Assembly (NCBI GenBank): GCA_028248455.1 | Contig: JAOKHV010000007.1 | Coordinates: 1 to 64,000 of the forward strand | Direction: 5' to 3' | DNA from: Ascidiaceihabitans sp. | Lineage (GTDB): Bacteria; Pseudomonadota; Alphaproteobacteria; Rhodobacterales; Rhodobacteraceae | DNA: 64,000 nucleotides | Shown here: positions 52,687 to 63,232 of the stretch, piece after piece | How positions within the stretch are numbered: the first letter of the stretch is position 1 | How the letters are laid out: every line of letters starts with the position of its first letter | Position numbers and translations under genes: made by a program | The notes under the pieces: generated by a model | Told to the model about the DNA's origin: nothing | Database searches by the model: none | The model's input: the letters and a program-made list of their open reading frames with translations, nothing else

Positions 52687-52816
52687 GAGGTGTCATCCTG
52701 TTAGCTTGGCGTTCGGCAAAGGGGACAGAGCCGCGCGATATTGTCAATTGGCTGTGTGGGGGGAAAGACAGCTATACAGGCCTGGTTCATTAATCAACAT
52801 GGCCCGCTGATTGTTT

Positions 52817-53893
52817 TTAATCCAGTTCAAGAACTATCTTACCTATATGTCCTTTTTCAACAAAAGCGCTTTGTGCCTTTGCGATTTCGCGCAGCGGATA
52901 GGCCTCAGCCACCAGAGATGCGATTTCTTTATGCTCGATCCGTTTTACAAGATTCTTGAATACCTGCGGCTCAAGGACAGTACAGCCAAAAAAGCTGAGG
53001 TCTTTAAGGTAAAGGGAGCGTACATCCAGTTCAACGATCGGACCAGCGATTGCACCGGCTACAGCGTACCGCCCATGAGGGCGTAATTCATCAAGAAATG
53101 CGGGCCATTGGGGGCCAGCGACCAAGTCAATGACGACATCAACGCTAGTTGCTCCTATAGCAGCAATTAGATTATCACCTCGATCAATGGTCTTCAGTGC
53201 ACCCAGTTCTAAGAGGGCTTTTGCTTTGGAGGCGCTGGTAACTGCAATCACCTTTGCACCACGCGCTTGCGCCAACTGAACAGTTGCGGATCCGACACCA
53301 TCAGATGCGCCCGTTACCAATACTGTTTCACCCTCGCGCAGGTTGGCACGCGTCAGCATATTTTCGGCTGTAGAGTAAGAACAAGGGAAGGATGCCAATT
53401 CATTGTAGGTCAGTTCGCAATCGATTGCGTGCGCGTATTGGTTAGCAATCCGCGTATACTGAGCAAAGCCACCGTCACACTCAGACCCGAAGTACCAAGG
53501 CGTCTCTAACGTTTTGCCATTCACCTCACGAAGGCATTGTTCGATCAATATGCGTTCGCCAATGCGGGCAGGATCAACCGCGGTGCCTACAGCAACAATT
53601 TAGCCGCAATCATCTGCGCCTCGAGTGCGCGGGAATGTAAGGGGGTAACCGGTCCATGCTGCATCATCAGGAGATCAATCACCCTTTGAGTACCATCCAT
53701 TACGCGTATTGATGTCCGTGTTGTTGACCCCTGCGGCTTTGACCATGACGATTACATCGTTTTCAGAGGGGGTGGGTACAGGCAGGTTATCGCACCACGC
53801 AAGCATTTCGGGACCACCGATGCCAATAAGAGCAACGCCAGACATTGTTTCGGGTAAAGCCATCTTGGTCTCCAATATTTTGAAAGCGGACAT
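52817..53893 (-). pseudogene. Zinc-type alcohol dehydrogenase/quinone oxidoreductase family, two in-frame stops
   Basis: One frame: ..ETMSGVALIGIGGPEMLAWCDNLPVPTPSENDVIVMVKAAGVNNTDINTRNGWYSKGD-TGA-SPDDAAWTGYPLTFPRTRGADDCG-TAA-IVAVGTAVDPARIGERILIEQCL..WYFGSECDGGFAQYTR..VLVTGASDGVGSATVQLAQARGAKV. Confidence 0.85.
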
Positions 53894-54166
53894 TTTTGGA
53901 AGACCTCAGGACTTTCAATCTGAACGTGAAGCGATCTTGCTGCATCCGCCCCAAGTACACCGCAGACATGTGCAGTTTAAAAGATGTAGATTTCCCCAAA
54001 CACTTGACCCAACTCCTATATGCAGGCTAGGCAATAATAATGAAAAACTGCGCAACCATTATTATTTGCTGCATTACCTGCTGAACCATTCCAGCGGGAA
54101 TTTCTGTCATTTCATCTTCAGACTAGAATTGTTATGCCCGCGCTGACTTGCGTAAGGACGTACACC

Positions 54167-55594
54167 ATGACTGACATTTATCTATACAACACTAAGACAC
54201 GGACCAAGGGGCAGCAGTTCACGCCCATTGATGACAAAAACGTACGGATGTATGTCTGTGGGCCAACGGTATATGACCGCGCCCACCTCGGAAACGCGCG
54301 TCCTGTGATTGTGTTTGATGTGCTCAACCGATTGCTGCGTCATGTGTATGGGGACAAACACGTCACCTACGTGCGCAACTTCACGGACGTGGATGACAAG
54401 ATCAACGCACGCGCAGCTGAAAGCGGCCGTAGCATTGGCTATATCACGGATGAGACGATCCAGTGGTTCCTAGACGATATGGGGGCAGTGGGGGCGATCG
54501 AACCTGACCACATGCCACGTGCCACCGCCTATATCGCGCCTATGGTTGCTATGATCGAAGACCTGATTGCCAAGGGACACGCCTATGCGGCCGAAGGGCA
54601 TGTGTTGTTCTCTGTCTCTAGTTACGCAGAGTACGGTGCACTCTCTGGTCGCTCTATGGATGATATGATTGCGGGGGCACGGGTAGAGATAGCCCCATAC
54701 AAACGCGATCCTATGGATTTTGTCCTATGGAAGCCATCAGACGCAGATACCCCCGGCTGGGACAGCCCATGGGGCCGTGGACGTCCGGGTTGGCATATTG
54801 AATGCTCCGCTATGGCGCATGACCTACTGGGCGCACAGTTTGATATTCACGGTGGGGGGAATGACCTGACCTTCCCACACCACGAGAATGAGATAGCCCA
54901 GTCCAAATGCGCAGGCCACGATTTCGCGAACGTATGGCTGCACAATGAGATGTTACAGGTAGAGGGCAAGAAGATGTCCAAAAGCCTTGGCAACTTCTTC
55001 ACTGTTCGTGATCTGTTGGATCAGGGGGTATCGGGAGAGGTCATTCGCCTTGTGATGCTATCCACGCATTACCGCAAACCTATGGACTGGACAGAGACCA
55101 AACGTAAGGAAGCAGATAATACACTTAGCGATTGGATATCTGTTCTGCAAAAGCACGGGTACTGTGCCAAGACAGTAGAGATGCTAAAGGCTGCTGGGGA
55201 CTGGACAGCGGATGTTGAATTAATGGGTGTTCTAGGTAATGACCTGAACACACCGGGTGCATTGGCACGTTTGCATGTTCTGTCTAAGGGCCGCACCGCC
55301 GAAGCCCTTGCACCGTTTGCGCATGGACTAGAGACCTTGGGCCTTGTGTCTGATTGGAGCGCGGTTGAAGCCTCTGCTTCTGAAAGGGATGATCTGGCCG
55401 ATTGGATTGCCCCAGTGATTGATCGTCTGTTGGTTGAGCGCAGCACGGCACGCGCCGATAAAAACTGGGGCGAGGCGGATCGCCTGCGTGATTTGCTTAA
55501 TGCTTCGGGTGTTCAAGTGACAGACATTGCGGGTGAAGCAAGCTGGGCCCAAGGTCCAGACTTTGATCCAAGCGTGTTGGAGGCCCTCAAATGA
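54167..55594 (+). CDS. cysS: Cysteine-tRNA ligase
   Basis: [47 protein letters not shown] and [12 protein letters not shown]. Likely start 54167. Confidence 0.97.
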   Translation: MTDIYLYNTKTRTKGQQFTPIDDKNVRMYVCGPTVYDRAHLGNARPVIVFDVLNRLLRHVYGDKHVTYVRNFTDVDDKINARAAESGRSIGYITDETIQWFLDDMGAVGAIEPDHMPRATAYIAPMVAMIEDLIAKGHAYAAEGHVLFSVSSYAEYGALSGRSMDDMIAGARVEIAPYKRDPMDFVLWKPSDADTPGWDSPWGRGRPGWHIECSAMAHDLLGAQFDIHGGGNDLTFPHHENEIAQSKCAGHDFANVWLHNEMLQVEGKKMSKSLGNFFTVRDLLDQGVSGEVIRLVMLSTHYRKPMDWTETKRKEADNTLSDWISVLQKHGYCAKTVEMLKAAGDWTADVELMGVLGNDLNTPGALARLHVLSKGRTAEALAPFAHGLETLGLVSDWSAVEASASERDDLADWIAPVIDRLLVERSTARADKNWGEADRLRDLLNASGVQVTDIAGEASWAQGPDFDPSVLEALK

Positions 55595-57219
55595 GCAAAG
55601 AACGCCTATATCTTTTCGACACCACCCTACGCGACGGGCAGCAAACCCAAGGTGTGCAGTTTTCAACCACCGAAAAGCTTCAGATCGCGCAGGCCCTTGA
55701 TGCGCTGGGCGTGGATCATATCGAGGGCGGTTGGCCGGGTGCAAATCCAACTGACAGCGCGTTTTTCGACGAAGCCCCAAAATCCCGCGCTACGATGACC
55801 GCATTTGGGATGACCAAACGCAAAGGTATCTCGGCGGAAAACGACGACGTGCTGGCGGCGGTGATCAATGCCAATACGGCTGCGGTCTGTCTGGTTGGTA
55901 AAACCCACGAATTTCACGTCAAAACCGCGCTGGGCATCGAGCTTGATGAAAACACTGATAACATCGCTAGAAGTTTTGCTTATCTCGAGGCGAAGGGGCG
56001 CGAAGCGATCTTTGACGCCGAACACTTCTTTGACGGTTTTAAGGCCAACCCAGAATACGCTCTTGAAGCGATCAAAGCGGCCTATGACAACGGCGCACGC
56101 TGGATCGCGCTGTGTGACACTAACGGCGGCACCTTGCCCGCAGATGTGGGGCGCATTACGGCGGAAGTGATTGCAGCGGGTATTCCGGGCGACCACTTGG
56201 GTATTCACACCCATAACGACACCGAGAACGCCGTGGCCTGTTCGTTGGCCGCTGTGGACGCAGGTGCGCGCCAAATCCAAGGGACGTTGAACGGGCTGGG
56301 GGAGCGGTGTGGTAACGCTAATCTTGTGACCCTGATCCCGATCCTGTTGTTGAAAGAACCATACGCCAGCAAATTTGAGACAGGCGTGCCTGCGGATGCA
56401 TTGCAAAACATATCCCGTACCAGCCGTATGTTGGACGAAATCCTGAACCGCGTTCCGCAAAAACAGGCGGCTTTTGTCGGCTCATCGGCCTTTGCACACA
56501 AGGCGGGGCTGCACGCGAGTGCAATTCTGAAAGACCCAACAACTTACGAACACATCGAGCCATCGTTGGTTGGCAATGAGCGCGTGATCCCGATGTCAAA
56601 CCAAGCGGGGCAATCGAATCTGCGCCGTCGCTTGGAATCCGCAGGGATTGAAGTCACGCCAAAAGACCCAGCATTGGGCCGCATTTTGGAACGCATTAAG
56701 GTGCGAGAATCCGATGGGTATTCCTATGACACCGCGCAAGCCAGTTTCGAGCTGTTGGCGCGCGATGAATTGGGCCTTATGCCAGACCTGTTCGAGGTGA
56801 AACGCTACCGCGTGACTGTCGAACGTCGCAAAAACAAACGTGATCAAATGGTTAGCCTGTCGGAGGCTGTGGTAGTCGTTAAGGTGAACGGTGAGAAAAA
56901 GCTATCTGTCAGTGAATCCATGGATGAAACAGGCGGTGATCGTGGTCCTGTGAATGCATTGTCCAAGGCATTGGCCAAAGACCTTGGCCCGTATCAATCA
57001 ATGATCGACGACATGCACCTTGTTGATTTCAAAGTGCGGATCACTCAGGGCGGGGTCGAAGCCGTTACGCGCGTGATCATCGATTACGAGGACGGGCAGG
57101 GCAACCGTTGGTCCACAGTTGGTGTCAGCGCGAACATAGTTGATGCATCGTTTGAAGCGTTGCTTGACGGTATCCGTTGGAAAATATTGCGCGATACATT
57201 TATCAAACAGCAACCTTAA
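55591..57219 (+). CDS. cimA: Citramalate synthase
   Basis: 542 aa. [48 protein letters not shown] and [18 protein letters not shown]-terminal LeuA_dimer region. Confidence 0.92.
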   Translation: MSKERLYLFDTTLRDGQQTQGVQFSTTEKLQIAQALDALGVDHIEGGWPGANPTDSAFFDEAPKSRATMTAFGMTKRKGISAENDDVLAAVINANTAAVCLVGKTHEFHVKTALGIELDENTDNIARSFAYLEAKGREAIFDAEHFFDGFKANPEYALEAIKAAYDNGARWIALCDTNGGTLPADVGRITAEVIAAGIPGDHLGIHTHNDTENAVACSLAAVDAGARQIQGTLNGLGERCGNANLVTLIPILLLKEPYASKFETGVPADALQNISRTSRMLDEILNRVPQKQAAFVGSSAFAHKAGLHASAILKDPTTYEHIEPSLVGNERVIPMSNQAGQSNLRRRLESAGIEVTPKDPALGRILERIKVRESDGYSYDTAQASFELLARDELGLMPDLFEVKRYRVTVERRKNKRDQMVSLSEAVVVVKVNGEKKLSVSESMDETGGDRGPVNALSKALAKDLGPYQSMIDDMHLVDFKVRITQGGVEAVTRVIIDYEDGQGNRWSTVGVSANIVDASFEALLDGIRWKILRDTFIKQQP

Positions 57220-57334
57220 CTTTACATTTTTACGCCTGTGACTAGCAAGGGGCGCTATCTGGTGGTACCCGATGTCGGGCATCTTGCGATTGTGGATGCA
57301 GATGAAACGTTTACTGTGATCAAAGAGGACCTCA

Positions 57335-58099
57335 GTGGAATTTAACGAGGATATAATAGCCTGCGCTGGCTTGGTTGAACGGGGCGATCCGGATCGCTTT
57401 CGCACTGTGATGGCAGCCCCATTGGCTGCGCGTCCTGTGATGTTTACGCTTTATGCCCTGAACGTCGAAGTTGCACGCGCCCCATGGGTGACCAAAGAGG
57501 CGATGATCGCCGAGATGCGTTTGCAATGGTGGCGCGATGTTTTGGAAGAAATCAGTCTGTGCAAAGCACTGCACAGACATGAGGTGGCAACACCGTTGTC
57601 CAAAATTCTCACGCCCAGCGATGCCAAGATGTTAGATCAGCTGGTGGCGATAAGGCGTTGGGATATATATAAAGATGCGTTTGAGGATGCAGATCACTTT
57701 AAGAATTACATCGACCAAACAGCAGGGCACCTCATGGTTGCCACAGCAAGATGTTTGGGTGAATGTGACGAAGCTGTGGTGCGCGATGTGGCCTATGCGG
57801 CTGGCTTGGCCGCATGGTTCCAAGCGGTACCAAAGCTTGAAGAAGAAAAACGCATTCCAATGGTCGATGGACGCGCAGAAGCGATCCAAGAGTTGGCGCA
57901 ATCTGGCCTTGACCGCCTGACCAGGGCGCGCAAATCGCGCAGCGCCGTGTCCAAGGCATCACGTCCTGCTTTGTGGTCAGCGCTATCTGCGCAAAAGATG
58001 CTACAACAAGTAATCATAGATCCCTTCATCGTGGTAGGGGGTGCCATACGCCCTGTTCAGGGCAACCTTGCATGGGCTGCCTTAACAGGGCGCTGGTAA
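57335..58099 (+). CDS. Squalene/phytoene synthase family protein
   Basis: 254 aa. FTLYALNVEVARAPWVTKEAMIAEMRLQWWRDVLEE and GHLMVATARCLG. Confidence 0.85.
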   Translation: MEFNEDIIACAGLVERGDPDRFRTVMAAPLAARPVMFTLYALNVEVARAPWVTKEAMIAEMRLQWWRDVLEEISLCKALHRHEVATPLSKILTPSDAKMLDQLVAIRRWDIYKDAFEDADHFKNYIDQTAGHLMVATARCLGECDEAVVRDVAYAAGLAAWFQAVPKLEEEKRIPMVDGRAEAIQELAQSGLDRLTRARKSRSAVSKASRPALWSALSAQKMLQQVIIDPFIVVGGAIRPVQGNLAWAALTGRW

Positions 58100-58100
58100 C

Positions 58101-59330
58101 TTAGGACGCTGGCTTTTCTTCAGGCCGCGTCACCAACCAGATCAATGCACCGGCGGCTAAAACCAAGAATGGTGCCATCGCATAGTTCACTGAAGCCCAG
58201 CCTTGAACCGCACTGCCTCCAGAACAATTCATCAAACCGCCTGAGGCAAGCGACGCGATCGTGACGCCACCAAAGACCAACAAGTCATTCAGGCCCTGCA
58301 TGCGTCCACGCTCGTGAACTGTATGTGCACCGGCCAACATGGATGTGGCCCCGATAAAGCCAAAGTTCCAGCCAATACCCAGTAATATCAATGCTATAAA
58401 GAAGTTGGGCAGGGCCACGCCGCTCAGCGCAACGATGCCAGCACTGCCAAGGATAGCAATGCCCAGCCCCATGATCTTTTCAACGCCAAAGCGGGCGATC
58501 AGGTGGCCGGTAAAGAAGGATGGAATGAACATCGCCAAAACGTGGCTCGTGACCACATCCGCGGCTGTGCCCTTAGTAAACCCACAGCCTACAACGGCCA
58601 GAGGCGTTGATGTCATGACCAAGTTCATCAAGGCGTAAGATACCATTGCGCAGATTACGGCGACCGCGATCCGTGGTGTTTTGATCAGCTCCCAACGGGT
58701 ACGCCCTTTTGGCGTGTCTGCAGTCGGGGCCTCAGGTTTGGGCATATCGACGAATAGAAACAGGGCTGATCCGACGACATTGATGACGATTACCGCCAAA
58801 TAAGTCCCAAGGAAAGGGACCAGCATCGCGTCAGAGGTGACTTTAAACAATTGTGGGCCAAGCACGGCAGCAACAAGCCCACCTGCCATAACGTATGAAA
58901 TCGCCTTGGGACGGAACGCATCGGACGCGGAATCTGCCGCAGCAAAGCGATAAAAGCCCTGCGCAGACATGTAGACGCCAGTAAAGAAGCTCCCCAGTAA
59001 GAATAATGGGAAACTGCTGGAGTATAATGCGTAGGCACAAACGGCTGCACCAATAGCTCCACCCAACGTTCCCAACCAAAAGCCAACGCGACGGCCATAG
59101 TTTTGCATGATCGCTGAAACGGGCGTGGCAGACAGCATTGATCCCAGCACGATCATCGAAATCGGCAATGTAGCAAAGCAAACGTTTGACGCCAGAGATT
59201 GTCCCGCCAATCCACCAATCGTGAAAATGAGCGGCATCTGCGCGCCCAAAATTGCTTGGGCCAAAACCAAAACGGTGACGTTGCGAACGGCACGTTTGTG
59301 CGAAACGGGATCTGAATTTAAATCTGTCAT
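58101..59330 (-). CDS. MFS transporter
   Basis: 409 aa, about 12 TM segments. MQNYGRRVGFWLGTLGGAIGAAVCAYAL and FGFIGATSMLAGAHTVHERGRMQGLNDLLVFGGVTIASLASGGLM. Confidence 0.88.
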   Translation of the reverse strand: MTDLNSDPVSHKRAVRNVTVLVLAQAILGAQMPLIFTIGGLAGQSLASNVCFATLPISMIVLGSMLSATPVSAIMQNYGRRVGFWLGTLGGAIGAAVCAYALYSSSFPLFLLGSFFTGVYMSAQGFYRFAAADSASDAFRPKAISYVMAGGLVAAVLGPQLFKVTSDAMLVPFLGTYLAVIVINVVGSALFLFVDMPKPEAPTADTPKGRTRWELIKTPRIAVAVICAMVSYALMNLVMTSTPLAVVGCGFTKGTAADVVTSHVLAMFIPSFFTGHLIARFGVEKIMGLGIAILGSAGIVALSGVALPNFFIALILLGIGWNFGFIGATSMLAGAHTVHERGRMQGLNDLLVFGGVTIASLASGGLMNCSGGSAVQGWASVNYAMAPFLVLAAGALIWLVTRPEEKPAS

Positions 59331-59392
59331 GAATTTGCGATAGCCCTTAGGTTGAGCATGGGCAATGGGCCCTTGGTCTAAGGCTAGGTAAA

Positions 59393-60127
59393 ATGATGAA
59401 ACTGCTATTGATTGCGGGAATGGGGGAAAGCGTCGCTTTGGCGCGTAAACTCTCTGTAATTGAAGGGCACGAAGTCATTTGTGTGACCGAAGGGCGCGCA
59501 GTCGCCCGCGCCGAACCACCTGCAAAAATATATGACGGTATATTTGAAACTGATGCGGAGTTTGCCGGATACATAGCCTCTGAGAGGTTTGACATGGTTG
59601 TGGATGCCGCCCATCCGTTTGAGGCCCGCCTTGGCAACATCGCACGCGGTTTGGAACTGCCTTACCTGCGCGTCACACGCCAAGAATGGGCACCCAAGCA
59701 GAATGAAGACTGGATTAACGTTGCCTCTATGAAAGAGGCTGTGGTTGTCGTCCCGAAGGCCGCGCGCGTGTTCCTTGCCACAGGGCGGGGAAGTGTTCAT
59801 GCGTTTCAGGATCGCGCCGATGCCTACGTCATGTGTCGTCAGCTCGAACAACATGACCGTGCCTTTCCACTAGAAAATGGCGAATACATATTTGGCGAAG
59901 GTCCGTTTTCAGTGACCGCAGAAATGGAAACACTTCAATCCCTTAAGGTTGATTGTCTGATTCTGCGCAATTCAGGCAGCGTTCAGGGACGCAGCAAAGT
60001 CGATGCGGCTGGTAACCTTGGGATAAAGGTTATTATGATCCAAAAAAGCGATATGGGCTTGCCCCAATTACAAATAGCAACATTCATGGATGTCGCAAAG
60101 CGGGTGGCTGATTATGCGGATCATTGA
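59393..60127 (+). CDS. cobK: Precorrin-6A/cobalt-precorrin-6A reductase
   Basis: 244 aa. LLIAGMGESVALARKL, DMVVDAAHPFEARLGNIARGLELPYLRVTRQEW, VFLATGRGSVHAF and CLILRNSGSVQGRSKVDAAGNLGIKVIMI. Confidence 0.85.
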   Translation: MMKLLLIAGMGESVALARKLSVIEGHEVICVTEGRAVARAEPPAKIYDGIFETDAEFAGYIASERFDMVVDAAHPFEARLGNIARGLELPYLRVTRQEWAPKQNEDWINVASMKEAVVVVPKAARVFLATGRGSVHAFQDRADAYVMCRQLEQHDRAFPLENGEYIFGEGPFSVTAEMETLQSLKVDCLILRNSGSVQGRSKVDAAGNLGIKVIMIQKSDMGLPQLQIATFMDVAKRVADYADH

Positions 60128-60734
60128 AACAGACGCGGATGTGAATGAGGGCGCTGCGTGGCTTGCCACACACGATGAACGCCTTGCCTATGCGTTGTCC
60201 CAAACGGGGCCACTGCCGCTGCGCCGCAGACCCGATGGTTTTGCCCAATTGCTCAGTGCGATCATTTCACAACAGGTGTCGGTCGCCTCTGCTGCTGCAA
60301 TATGGAAACGGATGGAAGATGCAGGCTTGACGACTGAAACCGCAGTTCTAGCCGCGGGTGAGGATGGACTGCGCGGTGCCGGGCTAAGCCGCCAAAAGAT
60401 TGCTTATTCCCAAGCCCTCGCTGAGGCGAAGATTGACTATGACGCAGTGCGCCACGTACCAGATGCTGATGTGATGGCGACCCTTACCGCCGTCAAAGGC
60501 ATTGGGGTTTGGACGGCCGAAATCTATGCGATGTTCTCACTGGGGCGCTGCGATGTCTTTGCGCCGGGTGATTTAGCGCTGCAAGTCGCGGCCCAAGATC
60601 TATATGGGTTGGTGGATCGACCAAAGGAAAAAGAGCTGCGGCAGATGTCGCTGGACTGGACGCCATGGCGGTCGGTTGCAGCGCGGCTGTTGTTTGCATA
60701 CTACCAGATTGCAAAGGGCAGGGAAGGTATCTGA
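60114..60734 (+). CDS. DNA-3-methyladenine glycosylase family protein (HhH-GPD)
   Basis: FAQLLSAIISQQVSVASAAAIWKRM, LTAVKGIGVWTAEIYAMFSLGRCDVFAPGDLALQVA and WTPWRSVAARLLFAYYQ. Likely start 60114. Confidence 0.92.
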   Translation: MRIIETDADVNEGAAWLATHDERLAYALSQTGPLPLRRRPDGFAQLLSAIISQQVSVASAAAIWKRMEDAGLTTETAVLAAGEDGLRGAGLSRQKIAYSQALAEAKIDYDAVRHVPDADVMATLTAVKGIGVWTAEIYAMFSLGRCDVFAPGDLALQVAAQDLYGLVDRPKEKELRQMSLDWTPWRSVAARLLFAYYQIAKGREGI

Positions 60735-61399
60735 TGACACGAGTATTGAATGCAGAGCGGCGCGAGCCAGTTTCGGGCGAAACACGATCCGTTGTTGTGT
60801 TTGTGCACGGCTACGGAGCCAACGGCGCAGACCTTTTGGGGTTGGCTGATCCGCTGAGCGAGCACCTTCCAGATACCTTGTTTATCGCACCTGATGCGCC
60901 TGAAATGATCCCAGATATGCCAAACGGATACCAATGGTTCCCGATCCCGTACATCGACGGCTCATCTGAGGAAGAATCAGAACGTGGCATGGACTCAGCT
61001 GTTGAGGATTTTCATTCCTTCTTGGATGCCCTGATGGTCGATGAAGATGTTCTTCCTGAACAGGTTGTTCTGTTCGGATTTTCTCAAGGGGCCATGATGA
61101 GCCTGCACATTGCGCCGCGCCGCGAAGATGAACTTGCAGGCGTTGTTGCCATTGCAGGGCGTTTGTTGCGTCCAGATTTGTTGGCTGACGAAGTTGTAGG
61201 CCGTCCACCAATCTTGTTGGTCCACGGCGATCAAGACGATGTTGTGCCACCGCAATCCCTGCAATTGGCAGCCGAAGCCTTGCAAGAAGCGGGATGGAAA
61301 GACGTCTTTGCACACGTGATGAAGGGCACCGCCCATGGGATAGCACCTGATGGCCTGTCTGTCACGTTAGCCTTTATGCGTGACAAACTAGGGCTCTGA
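60734..61399 (+). CDS. Phospholipase/carboxylesterase, alpha/beta hydrolase
   Basis: VVFVHGYGANGADLLGLADPLSEHLPDTLFIAPDAPE, VLFGFSQGAMMSLHIA (GxSxG) and ILLVHGDQDDVVPPQSL. Confidence 0.92.
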   Translation: MTRVLNAERREPVSGETRSVVVFVHGYGANGADLLGLADPLSEHLPDTLFIAPDAPEMIPDMPNGYQWFPIPYIDGSSEEESERGMDSAVEDFHSFLDALMVDEDVLPEQVVLFGFSQGAMMSLHIAPRREDELAGVVAIAGRLLRPDLLADEVVGRPPILLVHGDQDDVVPPQSLQLAAEALQEAGWKDVFAHVMKGTAHGIAPDGLSVTLAFMRDKLGL

Positions 61400-61563
61400 T
61401 CCGTCACCATAGCGTACATATTTAGCTTAGTTCATAGGCGAGATGTTGTGGGGCAGCTTGGGGTTGCATGCTGTCAACCACGACTTATAGTAATAGGTGC
61501 AGGATCAGGGATCTGTCCCCGAGAATGCTGTTGGTCGCAGTATGGGTAAGGATGGCACGCAAT

Positions 61564-62172
61564 ATGGCCAATGACTTAAGCAGTACTCTTAACTATGACG
61601 TTCGTGCAGATTTGCTGCGCGGTGCTGGTGCGATGAGCAAACATCCCGCGTTAGTGCTGAATGCGGATTATCGACCGCTCAGTTATTATCCACTTTCATT
61701 GTGGACATGGCAGGACGCCGTCAAAGCCGCGTGGCTGGACAGGGTCGACATCGTGGCCGAGTACGAAGACGTGGTGCATTCCCCAAGTACGGTGGTCAGA
61801 ATACCATCCGTTGTTGTCCTAAAAGATTATGTCAAACCTCAAAAGCGCGTGGGCTTCACGCGCTTTAATTTATTTTTGAGGGATGAATTCAGATGCCAAT
61901 ATTGTGGAAAGAGCGGTGAACTTACCTTTGACCACGTCGTTCCACGTGCCTCTGGGGGTGTGACCAGTTGGCAAAACGTTGTTGCTGCCTGCAGCCCATG
62001 CAATCTGCGCAAAGGCTGCAAATCGCTTCATCACACAGGTATGAACCTGAGGAAACCACCGCGCCAACCTGCAGCCGAGGAATTGCGCAACATGGGCCGC
62101 AAATTCCCACCCAACCATCTTCACGACAGTTGGATGGACTTTTTGTATTGGGACGCAGAGCTAGAGGCGTAA
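61564..62172 (+). CDS. HNH endonuclease family protein
   Basis: HPALVLNADYRPLSYYPLSLWTWQDAVKAAWLDRVDIVAEYE, RCQYCGKSGELTFDHVVPRASGGVTSWQNVVAACSPCNLRKG. Start uncertain (61468, 61564 or 61633). Confidence 0.9.
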   Translation: MANDLSSTLNYDVRADLLRGAGAMSKHPALVLNADYRPLSYYPLSLWTWQDAVKAAWLDRVDIVAEYEDVVHSPSTVVRIPSVVVLKDYVKPQKRVGFTRFNLFLRDEFRCQYCGKSGELTFDHVVPRASGGVTSWQNVVAACSPCNLRKGCKSLHHTGMNLRKPPRQPAAEELRNMGRKFPPNHLHDSWMDFLYWDAELEA

Positions 62173-63222
62173 TTAGCCAGCACGCTGCAACATTCCAAAC
62201 AGGTCGCGTGGGTCTTCTGGATCTGCCAGCAGATCAAGCGGATGGAACAGTTTGGTCGCTTTGATTTGATCGCGCACATAGCGCAGGGCGCTAAAGTCCT
62301 CGATTGCGAAGCCGACACTGTCAAACAGGGTGATCTGTGCCTCTGATGTGCGCCCATCGGCCTGTCCCGTCATGACCTGCCAAAGTTCAGTGACCGGATG
62401 ATCCGCCGCCAATTGCTGAATTTCGCCTTCAATCCGTGTCTGTTCGGGATATTCTACAAAGATAGTTGAACGATGCAGGATTGCTTCGGCCAGTTCTGTT
62501 TTGCCCGGACAATCGCCACCAATCGCGTTGATGTGTACACCCGCGCCGACCATGTTGTCTGTGAGGATCGTGGCATATGCCTTGTCAGCAGTGCATGTGG
62601 TGATAATATGGGCACCCTCAATGGCCTCTTGGCCGGTTTTGCAGGCGACGATTTTCATACCAGTGCCTTGTAGGTTCGCCGCACACTTGGCTGTGGCGGC
62701 AGCATCAATGTCATACAACCGCACCTCATCAATCCCAACGATAGCTTGTATGGCAGTTGCCTGAAATTCGGACTGTGCCCCATTGCCGATCATTGCCATA
62801 ACGCGTGTGCCCTTTGGGGCCAATAACTTTGCCACAACAGCCGAGGTCGCCGCTGTGCGCAGGGCAGTGAGCAAGGTCATCTCTGTCAACAACACAGGAT
62901 AACCACTGGCCACATCCGCCAACAATCCAAAGGCCACAACGGTTTGTAACCCTTCTTCAGTGTTCTTGGGGTGGCAGTTGACGTATTTAAATCCGTAATC
63001 AAGGCCATCTGACGTTGGCATCAACTCCATCACACCATCATCAGTGTGGCTGCCGACGCGTGGTGTCTTATCAAAGCTCTCCCAGCGTTTAAAATCTGCC
63101 TCAACATAGCCAGCAATGCCTTTCAGCATGTCATGCAGACCCATGTGGTGGATCAGTTTCATCATGTGGTCGACAGAAACAAAAGGGACCAGTGCTTTGT
63201 CGGAGGGGTTTAGGTTAATCAT
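62173..63222 (-). CDS. Ornithine cyclodeaminase
   Basis: VKYVNCHPKN-like FKYVNCHPKNTEEGLQTV, MTLLTALRTAATSAVVAKLLAPKGTRVMAMIGNGAQSEFQ and GDCPGKTELAEAIL. Likely start 63222. Confidence 0.93.
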   Translation of the reverse strand: MINLNPSDKALVPFVSVDHMMKLIHHMGLHDMLKGIAGYVEADFKRWESFDKTPRVGSHTDDGVMELMPTSDGLDYGFKYVNCHPKNTEEGLQTVVAFGLLADVASGYPVLLTEMTLLTALRTAATSAVVAKLLAPKGTRVMAMIGNGAQSEFQATAIQAIVGIDEVRLYDIDAAATAKCAANLQGTGMKIVACKTGQEAIEGAHIITTCTADKAYATILTDNMVGAGVHINAIGGDCPGKTELAEAILHRSTIFVEYPEQTRIEGEIQQLAADHPVTELWQVMTGQADGRTSEAQITLFDSVGFAIEDFSALRYVRDQIKATKLFHPLDLLADPEDPRDLFGMLQRAG

Positions 63223-63232
63223 ATCAGTGTCC

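Noticed and set aside
53600-53677. TGA in the alcohol dehydrogenase as a selenocysteine codon
   Set aside because: A second in-frame stop (TAA) follows 25 codons later and the position is not a known Sec site, so decay or error is simpler.
55663-56460. 265-aa ORF on the - strand
   Set aside because: Antisense shadow of citramalate synthase.
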